Positions 46,807 to 58,700 of a stretch of DNA of 64,000 nt are shown piece by piece (within the stretch, counting starts at the first letter, position 1; every line of letters begins with the position of its first letter). The stretch lies in the NCBI GenBank assembly GCA_035610835.1, contig CM069457.1, positions 41,767,319 to 41,831,318 on the forward strand. The letters are read 5' to 3'. This DNA comes from Ophiura sarsii. Taxonomy: Eukaryota; Echinodermata; Ophiuroidea; Amphilepidida; Ophiuridae. Under the pieces are notes generated by a model. That model was not told the DNA's origin. It made no database searches and worked only from the letters and a program-made list of their open reading frames with translations. The position numbers and the translations under genes were made by a program.

Positions 46807-49727
46807 CTAATAGTTGATAGACATGCCATATTGCTGAGAGTAGCCCACAGATGAGATAGGAACAGGTTTAGGCGCGGGTGCTCTTAATAGGGACATGATA
46901 CACAGGCATATCAATACACCGGCGACAAGGACCGTGAGAATGATACCGGCCACTATGGCAATTACAACTGCTGTGCTCACTGTGTCCCCGCCGGTTTCGT
47001 CTTCGTCTTCGTCTTTAATTGTGACTGTCATAACGCCTCCAACGATAGTCCCCCCATCAGAAGGTGAAGACAGAGATATCTGGAAGCTTTCGTCTCCTTC
47101 CAAGTCTTCGTCATTGATAATATCAATAACTTGATCAACAAGTACGGTACCTGCGCTGAAGACTAACTGGATAGAAGAAAGCGCATGATAATCGGTGCCG
47201 TCTTCCGCAGATCCAGATATGGTGGTAATGAATATGGAAGATTGATCAGATGTTTGTGTACGAAATACTCGTGCTTTGACAAATTTCTCAGATTCGGAAA
47301 CAATGGTAGAGACTTCATTGAATCGGTAAGCTTGTGGCTGCATAGGCGTAGGCGCGTTATCATCATCTAAAATAGTCACGGTTGCACCGTCAACTGTTTC
47401 GCCAGCGGAGTTGATCAATAGTAAGTTGAAGGTCTCGTCTCCAGGTTCATATTCCGTGTCACCAGCAATCTGAATAAGCACTTCGGTGTAACCTTTGTTA
47501 CCAAAGTTAAGGGTCAGAGGTCCTATGAACCGGAAGTCTTCATTGATTGTTGCAGATTCACTTATTGCCGTAAGTGAAACAGGTTCAGGGTCGTCAGGTG
47601 GTATACCATCTCTATCAATGCGGACTTTTAAGTTTGCCGAGGACTCCTCAATTACGTAATTGTCCAATTCAAATCGATAAGTCACTCCATCATCGTCGAT
47701 AATACCAACATAGATATCACTGGTAACCTCATCATTACAGGCTGCCTGATTCTGTGACGTAATGATAATTCGGAACGACTCGTATACTTCGGCTTGGTTA
47801 TCATTAAGGATGTATATTTCAGGTACGTATGCAGTTGTCTGGCCCATAAGAAACCGCACTATCCCTGAAGTAATCGGCACATAGTCTTCTCCGCCTACCG
47901 CGCTTCGGTATAATTGACACGTCGTTACAAAAACACTCGTATCTTTAAGAGCTACGTCACGGATCATAGGTATTCTTATAGGAGCATTGCCGCCTTCTGT
48001 CACAGTAAATGTGTTGTCTTCGAAACGCAAGTTTTCTTCATTGTCCATGATCATGATGATGCTTAGTGTAGTTGTGTCTTTGTCAATATCGGATCCATCA
48101 GGTTGCGGGTCGCTAATGAATATCTTGAAAGATTCGATGCTCTCGTACAGGGTGTCATCGTTAATGTTTACATAGATATTGGCAATGGTTTGTCCAGCTC
48201 TAAAATGGAGAGTTGCAGGATTGGATTCCGTGTAATCCTTTGTCTTAACGGCACTGTCACTCTCGTCACCAATTACGAGGTTCAGTTGTCCTTCCACTTC
48301 ATTAGATCCAATGCGTTCCACCGGTATCATCACTATTCCGGCATCTTCGTTAATTTCGTAGACAGTTTTCTGGAAAGAATAACCGACCTCATTGTCCTTG
48401 ATAGATATTTCGATACTGTCAACACCAGTTGGTTGCTTCTGCGCAAACGTTACCTCAAATCCTTCCGTTGACTCCAATTCCTGGTCGTCGATTATAGTTA
48501 TAAACGCTGTGGCTTCAACTTGGTACGGGTTGAATACTACAGTAGCGATATCAGGGTTAAAGTCCTTGCCCGCTACAGCAGTTCCTCCAAATGCTTCTAA
48601 ACTAATTTCTGCATACTCTCCTGTGTAACCAATCCTTTCGATAGTTACCGAAACTGTCACATCGCCTTCCCTAGCTTCAACATTAGGCCGTTTGAACCGG
48701 AAGTAATTAGATTTGTCAACGATGGTCACTTCCGCTCGATTAATCGCTCCCAGGCGAACGCTTCCGTCGTAAGGCAACGGATCAGCAAGCTCTACGACGA
48801 AGGTTTCGTTCCCTTCGGTCACTTCGTCGGTGTGAATGAGAAATGGCACATCGATGAATTCCTGTGCAAATGCAAATTTAACTGTGATGCTTCCCACGGA
48901 TTGAGCAATAACGGGCGGAAAACTACCGTTTAGAGGACTGGAATAGTCTTCTAGTCTTGTTGCGTCGCCACCGTAATATACAATACGAACCGTAGGATCT
49001 TCGAATAGCGATCGTGATCCTATGCGATTGACACGGATTTTGAAATCCGTATCTCCTTCGGTTACAGTGAAGTGCGATTCGGAGAAGACTAGAGTTGTTG
49101 GATTTGGACACGTTGGGACTAAATAGGCTTGGGTAGCTGCAATTGGTGCAAATGATGCGACTGGAGTAAACGTGGGATTTAAACTAAATAATGGCATTTC
49201 AAAGATCACACCACCGTTTATCTGGCTTATAATTATATTATCAATGGCATATAAACGGCCTTCTGGTAAAGATATCCACACATATTCCCATGCATCATTG
49301 CAAGTAGTAGCACCATCAAAAATAATTGTATTTGTCGCGAGATCTAAAGTATCGATATCAATTCGCCCAATACTACAACCACCCGCCCAATACAACTTAC
49401 GAGATACCAGGTCTAATTCAATATGTATGACCGCCAACCCGTTAGCTATGTTAACAGCAACTACCATTTCATTACTCAGGGTGCCATCTTCGTTTATGTC
49501 AGCTCGATACACGTCTTCATAGGCCCAATAGAGTACTTGGTTGTCTTCATCGATTTCGACGTCGTATCTAATATTATTGTCACCAACAGTCATGTAGATC
49601 AACATCTTATCATCGCCATTTCCATCAAGAGATGTAGACCAAATGTGTAATGGATCACCACCTAATAAACCTAATTCCATCCAATACAACTTCCGATGTG
49701 TTTCGTCGATAGCCATAGACGCCACAA
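46807..49727 (-). CDS. Gene 3 exon 3: propeller, six Calx-beta, TM
   Basis: 2921 nt from acceptor TTTTTTTAG (49728-49729) to the stop at 46807-46809. The start reads VVASMAIDETHRKLYW. The early part (for example LGLLGGDPLHIW) differs from genes 1 and 2. From about the fourth Calx-beta domain on, differences are few. Confidence 0.9.
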
Positions 49728-52700
49728 CTAAAAAAATAAATGATACGAGGATGTTACCATGGTTACGCCATAGGCAACAGTCTCATTTATATTCGATAAA
49801 TTTATCGAGACTGTATCGGTGCTCGATACGTTTTGAGCTCGATGATTTAAGTTGACATTCGGGCTCGATACGAAAATATACCAGTTTTCGCTAATACCCC
49901 AGGGTATTTTAATCACACATACCAGGAGAATAGTGTTTATTTACAATCCGCACCTATTATCCTTCGTTATATTATTTAGACAAGTGTATTATGCTGCTCG
50001 ATAGATAATCCCTTGCTGCTCGATACGGGAATCGGTACGAAAACTCAAGTATATATGAAACTGTTCCCTTATTTTAAAGCCTGAGATATACTCCATTTCG
50101 GGGACGCGAATTTGTAGTCGCGACAAATGTTGCTGGCGCTTCTTTCGCGCGACAAAATGCATGTATACTCCATGCGATAAATCAACCTTTCCAACGTTAA
50201 TGTTGCCGTTGCGTTATTAATCGGGCTTGAGAGTTGCCGATACTGGTATTGTTCATAGGGATTTGTTTAAGAGGGAATTTGATCCACGTTGCATGATTCA
50301 AATGATTTCAGTGCTGCTTTCACGGGCAGGTAATGATGCTATTGAACAAATTTAGCATTTCACTTCGTGCAAGACGGTACACTAGTTTTAAAAGAATAGA
50401 AATACCCTATATCCTGTCCCAATTCCTGACCCCTAACCTCTTTTAGAAATACAATAATGGGGGAAGGGGGTACTTACGTGACCAAAGGAGAAGGCCAAAT
50501 TCCATTGAATCAAACTACAAATATACATACCCTTGAAGCTGCATCAAAAAGAACTAACCTATCAACTTAGTATCTTACAAAAATGGTAAACTTACTGCCT
50601 ATTTAATTATTTAACTATAATTATCACTAAGCTTGAAATTGTAGAGAATTTAATCACAGTAATATATAAATAATGGCTTCTGACTTCACTAAGCATCGAT
50701 TTTTTAATTGGGGATATACAGGTGTATAACAAATAGGACTCAGTTTCATGACGGTGTAATTCTTATTATAATCATTGGACCATGACCAATTTAGTCTCAA
50801 TGTAAAGCCCAATTAAGTATTATGATATTTTTCATTTCATTTCATTTTCATTTTTCCTGAAAATATAAGATCAATCCGATGCAAAATAAGATAACTAGCG
50901 TACTTTGCGTAAACCATGTCATTTACTGGTTTGTACAATGGGATCCACATGTCAACATACGAGGGGCGTTCAATAAATACCTGCAACCATTGTTTTTCTC
51001 CACTCATGCGCGACGTATGCCAACTAGAATTAGCGTAATTTGAAATATGGGTCTTTATCGTTCCTCGTTATGCATGAATGAACAATATCGTTTATGGGAT
51101 TACGTAATGGCACATGCGTAAAATCAATACTCTCTGGACACTGCATGAAAAATAGCTGATCAGGGCGGAGAATATTTGCAAGCAATTTGATGCACAGTTA
51201 CTTTTTTCAAGATATCTCAAGAACCGATGCATGGAATAAGTTGCCGTTTGAAACAGTGATAGACCGGTACTATGTGCTCAACATTATATATTTTCAGATG
51301 CAAATTATGGAGAAAAAACACTTATTATGTAACATTAAAACGTCATCTTCTTGTCATAGCTTAAAAGAAATCCTTTAATGAATAAACAGTCAAGGTCAAG
51401 GTATCCAACAGCAAGATTTGGCTTAAACCTCTTGTTCCTCATTGTTACATGTTATAGATTTAAACGGGAGATTATAAAGGCAATATCTGAAACCGTTTTC
51501 TGCAGAGAAAATTTTAATACAATGAAGCTCTTTTTACCCAATTTGAGTAAATTCACTACACTGACCATAACATTAAATGAAATTGTATTTTCAAATAAAT
51601 GTTTACATTTTTTAACTTTGTATATGTATTGAAGTTGACAACAGTTCTTGTATTCATAAATTCAATTCCTTATCTGTAACTTTTACGTTGGTTGCAGTGA
51701 TTGTTTAACATTTCTGCTCATTTTGAGCGCTTTCTGACCACCGTGCGTTCTACGCATGCGCAGATTTTTATTCCAAGTTCAACAATTCTCGATGTATTTA
51801 TTGATACCCTGTCATCTATACAATAACGAATCTTGCATTTGCTGTGGTATTTCAGGAAATCCTAATTGTTTGCTATAACTATCATTTTCATTTCTTTGGA
51901 TTTTCGGCATTTTGGGACTCACTGTAAAAGCCTAATGTTGACCAAGATAAGATGCAGTGTATTTCAAAAAATTGTCTTTGACAGAATCTCTCCATTTAGG
52001 ACCTCGTTGCACATGGTCTCTGGTTTCCCGATGCAAAATGTTAGACTTGCACACTTATCCGGAACAAAGTTCTGCTCATTTCAATACACGTGCTATCAAG
52101 CTAATTCAAAATTCCTGTCAAAGTGGTATGTTTTTTCAGTGTCCAAATATGGGTTATTTTATGCTAATGCTTTTACGTAATTATGAATATTCAGTAAATC
52201 CAGATTGTGTTAAATGATAGATTAAGGTTCATACTTTATAATGTACCCACTAAGATTTCACAGAATCACTCACGCGTGGAGAACAACAATGGTTGCAGGT
52301 ATTTATTGAATGCCCCTCGTACATGTAGTAAATAATCTATCAGTCAATAGCAAAGTTTAATTTGGTAATCCATTTAATCCTGGCACAAATCAATACTGGC
52401 TAAAAAAATCCGCAAAACCGATGCATGCATATTCTGTGCTAATTAAAAATGTTTTGTTTAACAGTTCCCGAACCCACTGTAGATGGTTCATTGAGTTACA
52501 AATCGAGCACTTTCATGTTACTCGACTGTTACTGTGTGAATTCCCATTGTACAAACCAGTAAATGACATGGTTTACACAAAGTACGCTTGTTTTCTAATT
52601 TTTCATCGGATTGATCTCATATTTTCTGGATACTATATAATAATTGGGCTTTACATTGACACTAAAATGGTTATGGTCCAATGATTATATTAAGAATTAC

Positions 52701-55700
52701 AGTCATGATTTTGTTGTTGTTGATACACCCTGTATATAAGTAGGTTTTGGAAGGGCGTGTCCAGCTGCCAATCACAATCATATGTAGCCAGCGAAATGTC
52801 GCTACTCGCTAGAGTTGAAATTGCTCAACTCTAGCAAATTTGTCGCGCGAAAAGGTTTTTCTTTCGCGGAGGTACGATTTACGAAGTTGTCGCGGCGACA
52901 AATTCGCATCCGCGAAATGGAGTATGCATTACTCATAGGCCTACCGTTATAACTTTTTTAAAGAAAAATGCACATTTCCCATGGCCCCGGGGGGACTTAT
53001 TTCTTTTGACCTGTTTAGTTCGGGAAGGTGTAAATGTATGAGCAAAATAAATAACACTTCTAATAAACCTGAATTATATACACAGATGTTGCATAATAAC
53101 ACTTCTAATAAACCTGAATTATATACACAGATGTTGCATAAAAAGGTAATTGTTATACACAACTTAATCCTGCTCACAAGCAATCTTGAAAAGTGTATCT
53201 TGAGTTGTGATTTAATTGAAGGGTCACTGCGGAAGTAGTCCAGTAGGGTATTCCAAATGCGAGTAGCAGAAATCGAGAAGGCAATTTCAAATAACACTTG
53301 ACATAGTACAATCCCGGATCACCATTTGTTAAAATTCCACACAAAAATAATTTCTATTGTTCATATGATACTAAAAAGACAGGAATCTTGGTATATAAAA
53401 AGCAGTTAAACGAACACGACATATAAAAAATAGCTTTCGACGTATCAAAAAATATGCCAAAGCTTAATAATGCTATAGGCCTGAAGTATACTGGGTCAAA
53501 AATATGTTTGATGAAAAGAACCAATCTTTTATCATGTTTATTTTATTTTTATTTTTATTAGATAGTTAAGCAACAGTCTTGTTTTCTTGTTTATATCAGG
53601 GCCATTACACTGACATTTTGTATAATGTTTATGAAGCGTTCCCAGTTTGAAATTTATCTCAAAGGTTGACGTTCTGGTAAAGTCATTGTCGGTTCACTAT
53701 TTTTTTCAGAAATCTTTCCCAACTTTCAAAGTCTATCTCAATGATTACTTAAGCAATACTAGGCATGTTTGTATTTATTTTAATGCATTTCTCATGTTGA
53801 TTCCAAAAATGGCAATTCAATAATATTGACATTTTTAAACATTTTGTGAAATTTATGTCGTCTGCAGACGCATACCTCATGGAAAGTGTTTAAATAATCT
53901 ATGGTTTTCGATATTGAACAGTTGAATGAAGAATATAATGGGGTGGAGTGTGTGTGTGTTATGGATGTTTCAGATACCCCGTGGTCTAACACAAATAGGG
54001 TGCCTCGGTAATAAAATGTTAATTCACAACAAAAATTTTTTTCTTCCACAGAAAATAGCAACCATGAAAAGCGTAGCGTGTACATTGCTGTTGACTTCTC
54101 CAAACAAGCCGTTGCAATAACGTAGCAACGGGCTAAAAAAGCCCACATTTCACGAAATATAACCCAAATTTAAAAAAATCAAATATAAACAGGTTCGTTG
54201 TAAGACCCATACGCACTCGTGGGGGTTCTACTGACCAAGTCTGGTGAGTGTAGCATGTAAGATGTAGGAGGAGATGCATTTTGTAGATGGTTCTGCAAAA
54301 AATATTGAAATAAGAAGATGAAGAAAGAAACAGTACGGCTACAAAACATCGATTTTTTAAACAAAAAATCAAGGTAATTACTAGTTTGAAATTAAGAAAT
54401 ATTAGAGCACCTGGAAAGTAAGTAAAACCTGCAGTTGTTCCCCTCACAAATGCATTCTGTGCAGAAGTTGAAGCGATGAGTCCACTAGTGACCCCGTTGC
54501 TTATTGTCTGTCGTGTAATATAATTTGTTTGTGGTATGACAGTACCCTCATCGCGAGTCTCAGTCCAATAAACAGTAGCAGTTGCCCGATCAAAAGCAAT
54601 CGTATAGAAGGTGCCAAAATTTAAAAACGGTGACGTTACAATAAGCGATAAATCCGCCGGTGAGGTCGTCCCAGGAAATGGGGCAATGTACAGATCTCTG
54701 TAAGAGGCATTCTCGTCGGAAAATATCCAGAAGCCACCTAATAAGAAAGTTAAAAATGAAGAAAGAAAAAATTGTATAACGGTGCTGTCATTTTCGCATA
54801 ACCCTTAGAAACCTGCACTATGTGGACATTATTCATAACAAAAGACCTGGGAAATCATCAATAAATGGGCGGGACTTAGTAATAGCCTGGGAAATCATCA
54901 ATAAATGGGCGGGAGTTAGTAATAGCCTGCTCATTTTGATGGCCAAAACAGGTTAAAATACAGTTGCAAGAATCATGACACATGTTTAGGGATATTTGAA
55001 GGGCTTCCTAAGATGTTGATCTTACTCGGTATGGGCTTTAAAAATATTGGTATTATTTTGTTGTATTATGACATGACTTTCAACCTTTCAAACAATTTTT
55101 ACCCTTTTACCCTTAAAATAAAAGTCATGACCTATTTCTCTTACCAATTCCGAGTTTTTTTCTAATATTTAAATTCTAGAAAACCAAAACATTGATGCTG
55201 TTAATATATCGCTGAGTGAGGAAATGGGTATTTAATTATGCAACTCATCTACCTCAACAAAAAACAGTGTATAAATGTGTTATAATTATTTAAATAATAA
55301 TATCAGCTTCAGTGTAAAATATAAATTGAAAGATAAATGCTTGTTTTAGTAATATTTCATACAGTTATTTCTAAATATTCCTAATGAAAATGTTAGCATC
55401 AATTCCCACCATGGACATGAGTTGAAATATCAAACCTAGCCTTTTGTACTGTGTTACTACTCAAGTGCTAGCATGATTGATTATTGGATTTTATGAATAG
55501 AACCATCAAGACCAACGCTTATCCAGACCATTCATAGATTCTATTCATTATTTTCTAGATTTAATTGTTTCTTTATCTTATCGATTGGTTTTCGAATAAT
55601 GTCTCTCTCTAACGAATGTGGGGTGTTTTTTTAATTCATGAAACCATGGACTTTTCTAATAAGTCCATGATGAAACCAATGCACTCGTATTCATGTGTTC

Positions 55701-58700
55701 AAGTTGGGGGTGGGGGGGGAGTATCCGATATCGGAAGTCATTAAAAAGGGTTTCACAATTTAACGTAATCTTTCATCATGAGACAGGAAAGTCAAATCAA
55801 ATAAAGTAATCCTTGTATTTAAATTACTGGATTTATTTTTGAAAGTGTTACAGGGCGACATAGATTGGGTCCAGTGGCGGGATTATGCTCGTTCTGCGCA
55901 TGTGCAATCTCCGAAGAATTCCAAAATTGCCCGAATAGATAAGGTCACTTTTGATGGCTTTTTAATAAAACCAGCGTATGTATGAATATTGGTGTGTTTT
56001 TTAATTTTCCGTGAAATATTTATATTGATGTGTTCATTTCTAGTAAGATTTTTGGTAGACACTTGCTAATTTTGGGAATGTAACACAGGCTCGTTGTGCG
56101 GGAGGGGTGGCGAACCCCCTTCGGCAAAAATTACAAAAAGAGGAGTTGCGTTAACGCCAAAGATTCGCTCGGCACGTCACTTTACCTTACCTTTATTAGT
56201 GGAATAAAGCGAACTTCTTTTCAAAAGAAATTCGCTTTAACGTCATTTCAAACAATAGATTTCGCCCTAACGAACAAAAGACGGAATAAATCGCATTGTT
56301 TTCCTCGTCTTAAGGGTGATATTAACAAAGTTACATTTACGGTAATACGTACAGTTATGATTACATTTACGGGTGATACACCAGTCTATGTAACGTGTGA
56401 TGAAGTGTCGCGGGGAGCACATCAGGGATTCTATTAATTTTGGGATAGGAAAGTCCTATACTAACGTACGTAGCGAAAACGGACCTTTTGCATATTTGAA
56501 TAAATTATAGTAATCGTCTGGAATGCGTCGGTGACCGGAAAAAGACGCGTTTTACGTCATTATTTAGTCAGCATAGAATTGACCTTAGTCAGCATAGAAT
56601 TGGGGGCGCTGTGCACGCGGTAGATTTACACACAGCTTGCTGTCAAAAAATGATACTGACACTGGAGTTTTTGGATGAAATAATTTAGTTCCAACGTGTG
56701 ATGAATTTTATGGGGTCATATAATCAAAATCCCGGGCAAAATCCATTGTTACATTGAAAGTAATGGAAATTCAAAATTAACGACCGTTCGTGTCTACCAT
56801 CGTCTGCTACAATCCTGGCTACAATCACGCCTAATCGGTATAGCGCCACCAATTCTATGCTGACTAAGTTCAATTTAAAAGTGGACACGATCGGCAAGCT
56901 CAGTGGCATACCCCTGAGCACATGTAGTTTCAAATGGATATCCCTTTGACATAATGTGCTAGGTCTACATTTATACAGAGACCATGTGAAACAATACGTA
57001 CATATTCCGATCTTTCCACAAAAACTGTATATTTTATGTGGATCTGAAACATCATGCTTTAATACACTTCTATTTTGTTTACTATATGAACGATCAATGC
57101 TCTACATTGAAGTCTATGTTGGCAAACAGGTTTTGTTTACATGTTGTAAACGGTCATGTTCATGTTTTTAGTCGCATAATCACATAATTATGAACATTTC
57201 ACAACGATTTTTAAATCAAGAATTAGCCTATACCATTATATAGTCATAAAGCAATGTAAAGTAACAATATTTGATATGAGCGGTTGCAGACAATTCTAAA
57301 TCAAACAAATGTCATCGAAGCAGTCTAATTCCTACATACGCTGGTTGTATGAGAAAGTGATCTAAAGCGAGTTTTCCTATTCGGAAAATTTAGAATTCTT
57401 CGGAGCTTGCACATGACATAAATTGCCCGCTTAGGAGCGCTATTAATTCGGTCTGGTAAACCTATCATTATCAATCACTACGAGAGGATTGCCCAGTGCG
57501 CGTGTACAACCAGGCAATCATATTTAAATTCGGGGCGTGTACGAGCGGTACTACTTGCTATGGGTGAGTTTCCATTATGTTGCAGCCGGTTGGTTGCACA
57601 CGAGAATTATGTCATATAGCAACCAGCTTTGATGGAAGGCGACTATTTAAATTTGGTGACGGTTTTTAGGGCACCAATTTAAAGCGCTGCTAAGCGGGCC
57701 TTGTAGCCTAATGTGAACCAGCAACATCCCGTGAAAAGAAAAAAATGACCTTGCAGTGCGCACAGCTTGACCTGCTGACTGACTGTTAAACAAATGATAA
57801 TAACACGCCTAATGCAAATGAAAGAGTCGATAAATTGCAAAATATTCGTGCATGAAAGGAAGGCCTATACACGTCTTTCGAAGTTCGTTTTCTAGCAATG
57901 GAAGGGATGAAGCTGAACATCACAACTATTATACAAAACAGATTGTTCAGAAACCTTTCCCAACTTTCAAAGTCTATCCCGAGAATTAATAAACCAATTA
58001 CTACTATAGGCAGGTTTGTATTTTGCTTCAATGCATTTCTCATGGGGATTCCAATTATGGTGATGATGACATTCAATATTAGTAAATAACGACCAAATTC
58101 AAAACCTTCCTGTTCAGTTCTGTGCCACCCAACACTCGATCATTGTATTCATGTCATTAATTTGACAAGTATCTATCAAAGCGACCAAAATCAAAACCTA
58201 CATGTACAGTTATGTGCCACACAACACTGATAATGACATGACTTCGCCTATTATTTATCACAACGACCAAAATCAAAATGTACAGGTCTGTGCCACACAA
58301 AACTTTGCTGTGACTTGAATTCGACTATTATTTATCTAATTGAAACGACCAAAATCAAAACCTACATGTACAGTTATATGGCACCCAACAATTGGTTATG
58401 ACATAAATTTGACTATTGTTTATCAAAACGACCAAATTTTAATCCTACGTCCTGTACAGGTCTGTGCCACACAACACGTTATTGTGACCAGCGTTCGCGT
58501 TAAGTGGTTGCCCGGTTGCCCGGGACACCCAAAATTAGCACCGGGCAACCAACATGTACTCTTTGGTTGCCCGGTGGGCAACCAATTTTTTGACAAGAAG
58601 TGAAACACTTAACACATGCATTTAAATATTTTACAGAACGGGCAACCAAAAAATCTGCCGGGCAACCATGCATAATTTCCTGCTTGGTTGCCCGGCGGGC

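Noticed and set aside
51187..52217. Transposase or RT ORFs inside the 1.36-kb mariner-type element
   Set aside because: WNKLPFETV resembles an RT tail only weakly, and no catalytic motif follows.
54411..54791. Gene 3 as a frameshifted pseudogene
   Set aside because: The missing base is upstream of the acceptor at 54737, and exon 2 is open in the phase set by exon 1.
56096..56437. A 113-codon protein gene
   Set aside because: No recognisable domain, inside intron 1 of gene 3 and without support in the other units.
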